Shown here piece after piece: positions 55,516-63,811 of a DNA stretch of 64,000 nucleotides. How positions within the stretch are numbered: the stretch's first letter is position 1; each line of letters starts with the position of its first letter. The stretch is from assembly GCF_030811555.1 (NCBI RefSeq), contig NZ_JAUSQZ010000001.1:4213241-4277240 (forward strand). Reading direction: 5' to 3'. Both the position numbers and the translations under genes were made by a program. This DNA comes from Kineosporia succinea (GTDB lineage: Bacteria; Actinomycetota; Actinomycetes; Actinomycetales; Kineosporiaceae). A model generated the notes under the pieces. It searched no databases. It was not told where the DNA came from and saw nothing but the letters and a program-made list of their open reading frames with translations.

Positions 55516-55970
55516 GATGCCGAAGCCGCCCACCGGATCGAGCGCACGATGGTGGCGTAGCCCGTGCACCGGCAGATCTGACCCGAGATGGCCTCGCGGA
55601 TCTCACCTTCCGAGGGATCCGGGTTCTTGTCGAGCAGCGCCCGGGCCGTCATCATCATGCCCGGCGTGCAGAAGCCGCACTGCAGACCGTGGCAGGCGAT
55701 GAAACCCTTCTGCACCGGGTCGAGCTCACCGCCCTGCTCCAGCCCCTCGACCGTGCGCACGTCGTGCCCGCCGGCCATGGCGGCGAGCACGGTGCACGAC
55801 TTCACCGGCTCGCGGTCGAGCCAGACCACGCAGGTGCCGCAGTTGCTGGTGTCGCAGCCCCAGTGCGTGCCGGTCAGGCCCAGCTGGTCGCGCAGGAAGT
55901 GCACGAGCAGCAGCCGGCCCTCGATCTCGGCGGTGACCTCTTCGCCGTTGACGGTCATCGTGACCTTCAT
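55512..55970 (-). CDS. coxS: CO dehydrogenase small [2Fe-2S] subunit CoxS
   Basis: The 152-residue protein carries two [2Fe-2S] clusters. The plant-type ferredoxin cluster is at GCDTSNCGTCVVWLD plus SCTVLA; the second is formed by CGFCTPG and CRCTGY. It passes electrons from the Mo site of CoxL to the FAD of CoxM. All eight ligand cysteines are present. The ATG overlaps the coxM stop, and its own stop overlaps the coxL start. Confidence 0.96.
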
Positions 55971-56842
55971 GCGCGCCCCTCGAGTCTCCGCACGGCCTTT
56001 CGCAGTGTGCGCCGGGTGAGTTCCTTCGCCAGATGACGCTTGTAGTCGGCGGATCCGCGGGTGTCGGTGGCCGGGTCGCAGCTGCGGGCGGCGATGTCAC
56101 CGGCTTCCTCGTACAGGGCTTCCGACGGTTCCCGGCCGCGCAGGGCCTGCGAGATCTCCGGCAACCCGGCCGTGTCGGGACCGACCGCGGCCAGCCCGAC
56201 CCGCGCGTCCGTCATCACCCCGTTCTGCAGCCAGACGGCGGCACCCGCCGACACCACCGCCCAGTCGCCCGCCCGCCGCTCGACCTTCTCGTAGGCGCTC
56301 GAACCGCCCGGACGCAGCGGAAAGTGAACCTCGGTGAGCATTTCCGCGTCGCCGACGGCGGTCTCGTACGGACCGCGGTGGAAGTCCTCCATCGGCACGA
56401 CCCGCTCGCCGTCGAGGCCCCGGATCACGCAGCTCGCACCCAGCGTGGTGCAGACGGCGGACAGGTCTTCGGACGGGTCGGCCTGGCAGAGCGAGCCGCC
56501 GAGGGTGCCGCGGTTGCGCACCACCGGATCGGCGATGACCCGCTCGGCGTCCGCGAAGATCGGGAAATGCTGCCTCAGGTCGGGAGATTCGAGCAGCTCG
56601 CGGTGCCGGGTCATCGCGCCGATCCGGATCCGGCCGGGCTCGACGGTGATGTGGCCCAGCTCGGCGTGCAGGTCGTTGATGTCGATGAGGTAGTCGAAGT
56701 TGGCCAGGCGCAGCTTCATCATCGGCAGCAGGCTGTGCCCGCCGGCGACCAGGCGGGCCGTGTCGCCGAGCCGGTCGAGCAGCCCGATGGCATGCTCGAC
56801 GCTGGTGGCGCGCTCGTACTCGAACTGACCGGGTACCTGCAT
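55967..56842 (-). CDS. coxM: CO dehydrogenase medium (FAD) subunit CoxM
   Basis: The 291-residue protein binds FAD through AGGHSLLPMMKLRLANFDYL and TLGGSLCQADPSEDLSAV, the two motifs of the FAD_binding_5 family. The C-terminal CO_deh_flav_C domain follows (YEKVERRAGDWAVVSAGAAV). It accepts electrons from CoxS and passes them on to quinone. ATG 56842 (MQVPGQFEYERA) is the family start. It is the first gene of coxM-S-L, the order typical of form I clusters. Confidence 0.95.
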   Translation of the reverse strand: MQVPGQFEYERATSVEHAIGLLDRLGDTARLVAGGHSLLPMMKLRLANFDYLIDINDLHAELGHITVEPGRIRIGAMTRHRELLESPDLRQHFPIFADAERVIADPVVRNRGTLGGSLCQADPSEDLSAVCTTLGASCVIRGLDGERVVPMEDFHRGPYETAVGDAEMLTEVHFPLRPGGSSAYEKVERRAGDWAVVSAGAAVWLQNGVMTDARVGLAAVGPDTAGLPEISQALRGREPSEALYEEAGDIAARSCDPATDTRGSADYKRHLAKELTRRTLRKAVRRLEGRA

Positions 56843-56872
56843 GTCCCCATTGATCGCCCCGGGTTGCGGAGC

Positions 56873-56909
56873 TGTCAACGACGGATTAAGCAAATGGTTA
56901 AGCTTGACA
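56873..56909. promoter_or_regulatory. symmetric promoter/operator between coxM and a divergent xdhC gene
   Basis: TGTCAA (56873-56878) and TTGACA (56904-56909) form a perfect 6-bp inverted repeat spaced 25 bases apart. Read outward, each is a TTGACA -35 box, one for coxM and one for the xdhC gene. Between them lie two direct TTAAGC copies (56886-56891 and 56898-56903), 12 bases apart. This could bind a LysR regulator or another factor that controls both directions. The -10 boxes are weak. Confidence 0.45.
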
Positions 56910-56957
56910 GGGTTCTGCGGCACTGCGCATGCTGCTTGGGTTTTCGAGGAGGCGCGC

Positions 56958-58082
56958 GTGCGCGACATCGTTGAGGGTCTCGCCGCCTGGCAGGCCGCCG
57001 GAACGAGGTACGCGACGGCCACCGTCGTGCGCACCTGGCGATCGGCGCCGCGCCGCCCCGGGGCGACCATGGCCGTCGCCGAGAACGGCGAGGTGCTCGG
57101 CAGCGTCTCCGGCGGTTGTGTCGAGGGCGCGGTCTTCGAGCTGGCCACACAGTCGCTGGCCACCGGTGAGCCGGTGCTGCAGACCTACGGGGTGTCGGAC
57201 GACGACGCCTTCTCGATCGGGCTGACCTGTGGCGGCATCGTCGAGATCTTCGTGCAGCCGGGGTTTTCGGCCTATTCTTCGGAGGTCTGCGAAGACGTTG
57301 CCCAGGGGCGGCCGGTCGCGGTGGCCTGGGGTCTCAGCGGGGCGTCGGGGTGTCTGACGGTGCGCGGATCCGAGGTGCAGGGGTCGCTGGGCTCCGAGGG
57401 GCTCGATGTCGCCGTCGCCCAGCGCGCGCGGGGCATGCTGGCCCACGGCGCCACCGGCGTGGTGCATCTGGGCGCCGACGGCGAGCAACGCCTCGACGAC
57501 GTCATGGTTTTCGTGCAGTCGTTCGCCCCGCCGCCGCGCATGCTGGTCTTCGGCGCCATCGACTTCGCCGCCGCCGTGGCCCGCATCGGCAAGTTCCTCG
57601 GCTACCACGTCACGGTCTGCGACGCCCGCGCGACCTTCGCCACCCGCAAGCGTTTTCCGGACGCCGACGACCTGGTGGTGAAGTGGCCGCACCAGTACCT
57701 CGACGAAACCACCGTCGACGAGCGCACGGTGATCTGCGTGCTCACCCACGACCCCAAGTTCGACGTCCCGGTGCTGCAGCGGGCCCTGCGCACGCGGGCC
57801 GCCTACGTGGGGGCGATGGGCAGCCGGCGCACGCACGACGACCGGTTGCGTCGTCTGCGTGAGGCCGGGGTGGGCGAGAGAGAGCTGGAACGGCTGAGCT
57901 CGCCGATCGGCCTGGACCTGGGTGACCGCACGCCCGAGGAGACCGCGGTGGCGATCGCGGCGGAGATCATCGCAGTGTCGTCGGGGGTGCCGGTGCCGTC
58001 GTCCCGGTCGTCGTTCCGGGGGATGAAGGTCGGCAACACGCCCGAGGCGAAAGCCCCTGTTCACAAGCGCGTGGCCCCCTAG
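56958..58082 (+). CDS. XdhC/CoxI-family molybdenum-cofactor maturation protein
   Basis: The 374-residue protein has the XdhC two-domain plan: a first part with GSVSGGCVEGAVFELAT and IGLTCGGIVEIFVQPG, then an NAD-binding-like second part (MLVFGAIDFAAAVARIGKFL, VGAMGSRRTHDDRLRRL). It resembles the XdhC/CoxI family that matures xanthine or CO dehydrogenase. It is divergent from coxM with a shared symmetric regulatory region, so it probably serves that enzyme. The GTG start has GAGGAGG five bases upstream. Confidence 0.9.
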   Translation: MRDIVEGLAAWQAAGTRYATATVVRTWRSAPRRPGATMAVAENGEVLGSVSGGCVEGAVFELATQSLATGEPVLQTYGVSDDDAFSIGLTCGGIVEIFVQPGFSAYSSEVCEDVAQGRPVAVAWGLSGASGCLTVRGSEVQGSLGSEGLDVAVAQRARGMLAHGATGVVHLGADGEQRLDDVMVFVQSFAPPPRMLVFGAIDFAAAVARIGKFLGYHVTVCDARATFATRKRFPDADDLVVKWPHQYLDETTVDERTVICVLTHDPKFDVPVLQRALRTRAAYVGAMGSRRTHDDRLRRLREAGVGERELERLSSPIGLDLGDRTPEETAVAIAAEIIAVSSGVPVPSSRSSFRGMKVGNTPEAKAPVHKRVAP

Positions 58083-58092
58083 GCTCGGGTTC

Positions 58093-59142
58093 GTGACGCA
58101 GACGGAGGGCATTCGCACACCGGCCTCGTGGGTCGTCGTCGGGCTCGACAACGGGGGCACGACCGACAACGCGACCGTGCTGGACGCGACCGGGTCGTTC
58201 CTGGTCGACCAGCTGGTCGAGATACCGAGCCGGGTGCTCGACGGGCCCGAGCTGGCCGTCGAGGCCCTGGCCGACTCGTTCGAGAACATCATTCGCATCA
58301 CCAACACGCCGCTCACGCTGGTGCGGGCGGTCGGGCTGGACACGCCCGGCCCGGCCACCGCGGAGGGCGTGATCTCGAGCAAGGGCTCGACCAACTTCTC
58401 GGCCGTGAGCTGGCACGGGTTCGACATCCGGGCCGCGCTGGAGCGGCGTCTGGGCCTGCCGGTCGTCTACAACAACGACGCCAACGCCGCGGCGCTCTAC
58501 GCCCACCACCGGCACTTCGGCCCGGACGAGGCGATGCGCCGATCGTCGGTGGCCGGCATCGTCGGCACCGGCTTCGGCGGCGGGGTCGTCGACGACGGGC
58601 GCGTGGTGAAGGGCGCCGCCGGGATGGCCGGTGAACTCGGGCACGTGCAGATCCCGGTGCAGGACATCCTCGAGGACGGCCAGCCGGTGCCGCGCTGCAA
58701 CTGCGGTTTCGAGGGGGACGTGGAGAGTTTCGCGTCGCTGACCGGGATCAAGAAGAACCTGCTGCCGTTCTGGCTCACCCGCTTCCCCGAGCACCCGCTG
58801 AACGACGAGCCGATCGAGCGCGCGGCCAAGCTGCTGCGGGGCTACGGCGAGAAGGAAGACCCGCTGGCCCTGGCCGTTTTCGGGCAGCAGGCGCGGGCCG
58901 TCGGCAAGCTCTTCACGATCGCCGCGAACTTCACCGACCCGGACGTGTACTTCATCGGCGGGGGAGTGGTCGAGGCCGCGCCGTCGTTCCGGCAGTGGTT
59001 CCTCAACCAGGTGCGGGAGTACACCGACCTGCGGGTGGAGCAGAAGGCCGTGGCCTCGTTCGAGCTGGTGCCCGACCTGGACATGGCCGGCGCCCGGGGG
59101 GCGGCGGTCGCGGCGTTCGACGCGGTGGTGGCTGAGGTCTAG
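58093..59142 (+). CDS. ROK-family sugar kinase-like protein
   Basis: The 349-residue protein carries the ROK ATPase start VVVGLDNGGTTDNATV, the phosphate-binding loop GIVGTGFGGGVVDDG and the ROK motif region GELGHVQIPVQD, then RCNCGFEGDVESFAS. Classic ROK kinases have CxCGxxGCxE binding zinc; here the third Cys is Asp. The catalytic Asp of ROK (YNNDANAAALY) is present. Substrate is unknown. The GTG start is 11 bases after the xdhC stop, so the two may be cotranscribed. Confidence 0.85.
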   Translation: MTQTEGIRTPASWVVVGLDNGGTTDNATVLDATGSFLVDQLVEIPSRVLDGPELAVEALADSFENIIRITNTPLTLVRAVGLDTPGPATAEGVISSKGSTNFSAVSWHGFDIRAALERRLGLPVVYNNDANAAALYAHHRHFGPDEAMRRSSVAGIVGTGFGGGVVDDGRVVKGAAGMAGELGHVQIPVQDILEDGQPVPRCNCGFEGDVESFASLTGIKKNLLPFWLTRFPEHPLNDEPIERAAKLLRGYGEKEDPLALAVFGQQARAVGKLFTIAANFTDPDVYFIGGGVVEAAPSFRQWFLNQVREYTDLRVEQKAVASFELVPDLDMAGARGAAVAAFDAVVAEV

Positions 59143-59197
59143 CCCTCGCCGTCGAAACCGGGCACGGAAGCGGCGGGAACCCGGACCCGTCGTCCGG

Positions 59198-59746
59198 TCA
59201 CGCGTCCGTTTCTCCGCGGTCGATCCGGTAGACGACGTGCAACGGTGGGTCGATCGGGTTGTCGGGCTCCAGGTCGCCCTCCGCGACGCGACGCAGGCCC
59301 GCCTTCTCGAGCGCCCGCCACGAACGCCGGTTGCCCGCGGCCACCGGAACGATCACGCACGGTGCGAGCGGGTGCTCGGCCCAGGTCTTCTCCAGCATCG
59401 ACACGATCATCCGCGCTCCCAGGCCCTGCCCGCGCTGGCCCGGATCGGCCACGAAGTAGTCGAGACTCATGGCCCCGGGCGGCACCTCGACGATCAGCGA
59501 GAGCGGGTCGCGGTACTCCGGGTAGTCGTCGAAGACCGAGCGCTGCACCAGCCCGAAGGGCGTACCGTCGAGCAGGGCCAGCCAGTCCTGGTTCGGTTCC
59601 TCATCGCGGGCGGAGGCCCCGAAGTCACGTTCCACGGCCTCCGGAGTGGTCTCGTGGTTCCACCAGCGGCGCACCTGGGGCTCGGTGAGCCACCCGCGGA
59701 TCAGCGGGAAATCATCCGGACGGACGCGGCGCCAGGTGATCGTCAT
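59198..59746 (-). CDS. GNAT-family acetyltransferase (AAC(6')-like)
   Basis: The 182-residue protein is an acetyl-CoA-dependent N-acetyltransferase. It has the family start RRVRPDDFPLIRGWLTEP and the acetyl-CoA-binding motif SLDYFVADPGQRGQGLGARM (Q/RxxGxG/A: QRGQGLGA). The C-terminal NRRSWRALEKAGLRRVAEGD completes the fold. The layout is like aminoglycoside 6'-acetyltransferases and siderophore-type acyltransferases; the true substrate is unknown. The ATG has no strong ribosome site. Confidence 0.9.
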   Translation of the reverse strand: MTITWRRVRPDDFPLIRGWLTEPQVRRWWNHETTPEAVERDFGASARDEEPNQDWLALLDGTPFGLVQRSVFDDYPEYRDPLSLIVEVPPGAMSLDYFVADPGQRGQGLGARMIVSMLEKTWAEHPLAPCVIVPVAAGNRRSWRALEKAGLRRVAEGDLEPDNPIDPPLHVVYRIDRGETDA

Positions 59747-59764
59747 ACCGCCATCATGCCGGTG

Positions 59765-59953
59765 TCAGTGGTCACCCTGATGGCGTAGATGCAGACGCAT
59801 GCGCACCGCCTGCTCGATCTGGTTCTTGGTGTCGTGGGGGGACCGCGAGGCGGCGGCGTGCACGTTGTGGTCGAGGACGTCCCGGTCGACCCCGGGAAAG
59901 TCGGTGCGCAGCTCGTCGACGACCTCGTCCAGTTCCTTCTCGGTCAGGGACAT
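59765..59953 (-). CDS. small three-helix protein
   Basis: The 62-residue acidic protein is predicted to form about three helices (SLTEKELDEVVDELRTDF, RDVLDHNVHAAASR, TKNQIEQAVRMRLHLR). Similar small actinobacterial proteins are annotated as three-helix-bundle dimerisation proteins. Function is unknown. The ATG has GGAAG upstream. It is the first gene of a possible two-gene unit with the acetyltransferase. Confidence 0.6.
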   Translation of the reverse strand: MSLTEKELDEVVDELRTDFPGVDRDVLDHNVHAAASRSPHDTKNQIEQAVRMRLHLRHQGDH

Positions 59954-60039
59954 GGCTTCCAGTCTCGTCGTTCACCCGCGGGGCACAAGTCGCCTGACGG
60001 GTGGATGTGCCGGAGTCCCGGCAGTGCCAGGCTGTTGAC

Positions 60040-60768
60040 GTGATCACCGAACACCTCGTGTTCCGCGACCGCGACCACGGGGGCTACCAGCTGGGCGAGC
60101 ACCTGGTGAACCGGCTCGGGTTCCTGGTGCCCGACGCTCCCGGCGAGTCCTCCGACGGCCACGACCCGCACGCCCGGTCGCCGCATCTGTCCGCAAAGCG
60201 CCCTCTCGTGCTGGCTCTTCCGCACGGTGGGGTGCCGGTGGCCACGCACGTGGCGGCCGCGCTCGACGCCGACCTCGACCTGGTGGTGGCTCGCCGGATC
60301 ACGGCTCCGGGGCGCCCGGGTCACGGCATCGGAGCGGTCGCCGACGACGGGCCGCCGGTGTTCGACGGGGCCGAACTCCGCGCGCTCGGGCTGAGCGAAC
60401 ACGACCTGAGCGAACACGACCTGAGCGACGCGGTCGAGCTCGAGCGGGAGAGGATCCGGCGGTTCCGGCGGGGGCGGCCGGCGCCGGACGCGCGGGGACG
60501 CGTCGTGGTGGTGGTGGACGACGGCCTCGCCACCGGGATCACGGCCCGGGCGGCGCTGCGCCGGCTGCACGACCATGAGCCGTCGTACCTGGTGATGGCC
60601 GCGCCGGTGTGTTCGCGGCGGGCTCACGCGGCACTGACGGGGGACGCGGACGCGATGGTTTACGTGCACGAGCCGGACGAGTTCGGGTCGGTGGGGGAGT
60701 GGTACGAGGACTTCACCCCGCTGACCGACCAGGACGTGGACGAGGTGCTAGGGCGTTTCGGTGGGTAG
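60040..60768 (+). CDS. phosphoribosyltransferase-domain protein
   Basis: The 242-residue protein has a type I PRTase fold: LVLALPHGGVPVATHVAAAL, LVVARRITAPGRPGHGIGAV and the PRPP-binding loop VVVVVDDGLATGITARAALR. Proteins of this class are annotated as PRTase/erythromycin-esterase-associated or orphan PRTases, without a known base. A 15-base tandem duplication inside adds SEHDL twice. The GTG at 60040 is chosen because the first strand begins just after it; the frame is open farther upstream. Confidence 0.85.
   Translation: MITEHLVFRDRDHGGYQLGEHLVNRLGFLVPDAPGESSDGHDPHARSPHLSAKRPLVLALPHGGVPVATHVAAALDADLDLVVARRITAPGRPGHGIGAVADDGPPVFDGAELRALGLSEHDLSEHDLSDAVELERERIRRFRRGRPAPDARGRVVVVVDDGLATGITARAALRRLHDHEPSYLVMAAPVCSRRAHAALTGDADAMVYVHEPDEFGSVGEWYEDFTPLTDQDVDEVLGRFGG
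60391..60420 (+). repeat. in-frame 15-base tandem duplication
   Basis: CTGAGCGAACACGAC occurs twice head to tail inside the phosphoribosyltransferase gene, followed by a partial third copy (CTGAGCGACG). It encodes LSEHD twice and keeps the reading frame. Confidence 0.85.
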
Positions 60769-62355
60769 GTCGAGCTGCTCGAGCAGATCGTCCATGCTGT
60801 CCAGGTCGTCCTGAAAACTCTTGAAGACGTCGGGATTCAGGGTCGGCACGGTCGGTGGGCTGAAGGTGAAGCCGGGCTCGGGAACCCGTTCGTAGCGTTC
60901 GGGTGGGTTGTTGGCCGGGATCAGGAACAGGGCCGCGGCGCCCACCACGACGCAGCCCAGGAGCCAGCGCCGGCTCGGCCCGTGCCGGTCGCGGGTCAGC
61001 CGGTCGGAGTTGCGGATCACCCGGCGCACGTCGCGGGGCGTGCGGAACCAGATGGCCCAGGTGACGAGATTGCCCACCAGCAGGGCGAAAGCGATCGAGG
61101 CGCCCCACACGTGCCGCTCGAACACCCCGCCGGTGGCGAACGCGATCACGAACACCGGCCAGGACAGCACGGTCAGCACGAACGAGATCGAGAGCCGGTG
61201 CCCGCGAAGGGTTCCCATCATCGGGCGGCCGTACTTGCCGATGTCGGCCAGGGCGGCGCGGTTCAGGGTGCGCATCCAGCCGAACGACCAGGGGCGGGCC
61301 GAGCGCTGCGCGCGGGCCAGACCGGCCAGGGCGTCGGCGTCGTCGGGCACCACGGCGAGCAGGCGCTGCCAGGCGGCGGCCTCCTCCTGGTACTGCTTGC
61401 GGGCGCGGGCGAGCCGGGCCGAGAGCTTGGCCTCGTCGATCTCGTCGTAGGTGCGCGAGCGCAGCAGGTCCAGCGCCTCCTGGGCCAGGGGCAGCTGACC
61501 GCGGTTCAGGTACGAGGTGACGAGAGCCCATTCGGCGACCTGGTTCTCGAACGTCTCACGCAGCGCCGACTTCGCCACCCGCGCCGCTTCGGGCGGGTGG
61601 ATGGTGGTGAGAACGACCGCGCGCCAGGCGAGAACGGCGCCGGTGGGCGGGCCGGGGGCGAGCGCGGCCAGGGCCTGCAGCGGGAGGTTCTGCTTGAGCA
61701 GGCAGCGGGCGGCCACGATCAGCACGGCCGGTTCGCCGCTCGCGAGAAACGGCGCCACGCACGCCAGCCCGGCGCCGGCCTGGTCGGCGTCGAGCAGGAC
61801 ACGGGCCCGGGCGACGGCCTCGTCCGGGCCGGAGGCGGTGGTGTCCGGGTGTTCCTTCACGGCCTTGCGCACGGTCTCGTGCAGGGCGGTGAGGTCGAGC
61901 TCGGGCAGGCCGGTCGCGACCGGGACCAGGGCCTGCGACCCGGCGACGAGCTGCGGCCGCTGGTTGGGGTTGCGAGAGAGCAGCAGCTGCGGATCGACGC
62001 CGATGTGCCGCAGGCTGCGGATCTTCGCCACCGCGGCCAGGCCCTCGGCGGTGACCAGGGTGCCGCGCAGGTCGAGCCAGCGCAGCTCGCGGCAGCGGCG
62101 GGCGATGAAGCGCACGTCGTCGTCGGTGGCGGGCAGTCCGGCCAGCGAGAGGCCGCGCAGGTGCTGGGGAATGTCGCTCAGACGGTGCAGTGCCTCGGGG
62201 GCGGCGTCGAGGGCGAGGGCGATGCGGTTCACGTCGACCGCGCCCTGGGCGTCGTACCAGCGTTCCCAGCCGGAGGTGGTGGAGATCAGGTAGGTGCCGA
62301 GGTAGGTGCCGTCGCACCAGGAGTTCATCGCCCAGACGGGGCTGGGGGCGGTCAC
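60748..62355 (-). CDS. repeat-containing membrane protein coupled to an AAA+ ATPase
   Basis: The 535-residue protein has an N-terminal leucine-rich-repeat-like part (LRGLSLAGLPATDDDVRFIA, ELRWLDLRGTLVTAEGLAAV), a long helical TPR-like middle (about residues 150-370), two or three membrane helices (SFVLTVLSWPVFVIAF, WGASIAFALLVGNLVTWAIW, RWLLGCVVVGAAALFLIP) and a Pro/Asp-rich tail. GTG 62355 almost abuts the AAA+ stop, so translation is probably coupled; ATG 62328 is an alternative. I infer that the two products work together, the repeats binding partners or substrates. Confidence 0.72.
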   Translation of the reverse strand: MTAPSPVWAMNSWCDGTYLGTYLISTTSGWERWYDAQGAVDVNRIALALDAAPEALHRLSDIPQHLRGLSLAGLPATDDDVRFIARRCRELRWLDLRGTLVTAEGLAAVAKIRSLRHIGVDPQLLLSRNPNQRPQLVAGSQALVPVATGLPELDLTALHETVRKAVKEHPDTTASGPDEAVARARVLLDADQAGAGLACVAPFLASGEPAVLIVAARCLLKQNLPLQALAALAPGPPTGAVLAWRAVVLTTIHPPEAARVAKSALRETFENQVAEWALVTSYLNRGQLPLAQEALDLLRSRTYDEIDEAKLSARLARARKQYQEEAAAWQRLLAVVPDDADALAGLARAQRSARPWSFGWMRTLNRAALADIGKYGRPMMGTLRGHRLSISFVLTVLSWPVFVIAFATGGVFERHVWGASIAFALLVGNLVTWAIWFRTPRDVRRVIRNSDRLTRDRHGPSRRWLLGCVVVGAAALFLIPANNPPERYERVPEPGFTFSPPTVPTLNPDVFKSFQDDLDSMDDLLEQLDLPTETP

Positions 62356-62356
62356 G

Positions 62357-63634
62357 TCAGCCGATCTTGTGGGTGCGCAGGTAGCCGCGCAGCTCGTCGA
62401 AGTCCTCACCGGCGCCGGCGTGCGCCAGGTAGGTGGCGGCCGTGGACAGCCAGGCGCGGGTGCTGGGCGGGGTGTCGCGCAGCGCGGCCCGCAGGTCGGC
62501 GTCGGTGACCGGGCTGACCAGGCCGACCTGCATCGACCGCTCGAGGGCGCGCTCGGTGGCGGCCTCGACCAGGCGCACCAGGTCGGCGCCGGAGAACATC
62601 TCGGTGCCGCGGACCAGGGAGTCCACGGCTGCCTGATCGACGTCGGGAGCGATCGGGCGGCCCTCGAACTGCAGGCGCAGCAGGGCTTCGCGGGCCGGGG
62701 CGTCGGGCGGCAGCACCAGCACGGTGCGGTCGAAGCGGCCCGGGCGGCGCAGGGCCTCGTCGACGTCCCAGGGCGCGTTGGTGGCGGCGAGAACGTAGAC
62801 GCCGTCGTTGCTCTCCATGCCGTCGAGCTCGACCAGCAGCTGGTTGACCACGGCGCGGGCCTGGTCGGTGTTGCGGCGTGAACGGCGGCCGCCGATGGCG
62901 TCGAGCTCGTCGAGGAACACCACGCCGGGGGTCTCCTGGCGGGCCTCGATGAACAGGCGGGCGATGTTCTGCTCGCTCTGGCCGAAGTAGCTGCCGTAGA
63001 TGTCGGCCGGGGTGGCGGAGAAGAACTTGGCGCCGAGCTCACCGGACAGGGCGCGCGCGATGAAGGTCTTGCCGGTGCCGGGCGGGCCCCAGAGCATCAG
63101 GCCGCCGCGCAGCTGCTTGCCGAACGCCTCACGCAGCTGCGGGTTCTGCATCGGCCCGAGCAGGGAGCGGTGCAGGCGCTGCTTGACGTCGGTCATGCCG
63201 GCGACGTCGGCCAGCGTGACCAGGTTGGGGTCGCTGGAGTCCCAGCCGGCGGGTGGGACGACCGGGTCGAGGACCGGTGCGGGTGCCGGGGACGCCGTGG
63301 GCGCCGGGGCCGCCGGTTCGGGGCTGCCGGGCGTCTTGGCCTCGGCCGGGGCCGTCCCGCCGCTGAGGAGCGCCGCGTGCACGGCCCGGTAGCCCTCGGC
63401 CAGCTGCTCGTTGCCCGCCGCGGAGGCGGAGGCGGCCGCCACGGACAGGGCCGTGGTGTCGTGCGGGGAGGCCGCGAGGGCGGCGGTGGCGTGCTGCAGC
63501 GCGAGGGCGGCGTCGCCGGCGGACAGGTACAGCCCGGCCAGGTGCACGCGGAGCGGAACCCCCGTGGGATCGGTGGGTGCCATGTTCGCCGCCGCGGTTT
63601 CCAGCGCCTGGAACACCGACCGATCCACCGTCAT
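62357..63634 (-). CDS. AAA+ ATPase (Cdc48/FtsH-like AAA domain) with a TPR-like N-terminus
   Basis: The 425-residue protein has an N-terminal helical TPR-like part (YLSAGDAALALQHATAALAA, about residues 40-90), a Pro/Ala linker, and one AAA ATPase domain. Walker A is LWGPPGTGKTFIARAL, Walker B is VVFLDELDAIGGRRSRRNTD, sensor-1 is AATNAPWDVDEALRRPGRFD with the Arg finger following, and sensor-2 lies near FSGADLVRLVEAATERAL. It probably remodels proteins. It starts at ATG 63634; the next gene is coupled and encodes a repeat membrane protein. Confidence 0.9.
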   Translation of the reverse strand: MTVDRSVFQALETAAANMAPTDPTGVPLRVHLAGLYLSAGDAALALQHATAALAASPHDTTALSVAAASASAAGNEQLAEGYRAVHAALLSGGTAPAEAKTPGSPEPAAPAPTASPAPAPVLDPVVPPAGWDSSDPNLVTLADVAGMTDVKQRLHRSLLGPMQNPQLREAFGKQLRGGLMLWGPPGTGKTFIARALSGELGAKFFSATPADIYGSYFGQSEQNIARLFIEARQETPGVVFLDELDAIGGRRSRRNTDQARAVVNQLLVELDGMESNDGVYVLAATNAPWDVDEALRRPGRFDRTVLVLPPDAPAREALLRLQFEGRPIAPDVDQAAVDSLVRGTEMFSGADLVRLVEAATERALERSMQVGLVSPVTDADLRAALRDTPPSTRAWLSTAATYLAHAGAGEDFDELRGYLRTHKIG

Positions 63635-63811
63635 CCGCCTGAAGCCTCTCACTCACCAACTGCCGACACCCGTTCGACACAGTACCGACGAGTCCGCTGG
63701 TCCGGGAGGGTTACGGGGGAACGGGGACTGTCTGACCGTTTGCGCCTCCTGTGTGACCGCTTCGCCCGGGGACCTGTGATCGGTGCCCCGGGGCGTCCTA
63801 TCGTTTCTGGG

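Noticed and set aside
59181-59197. CCGGAC-CCGTC-GTCCGG hairpin as a terminator between convergent genes
   Set aside because: A 6-bp stem is short for this GC content and could easily occur by chance.
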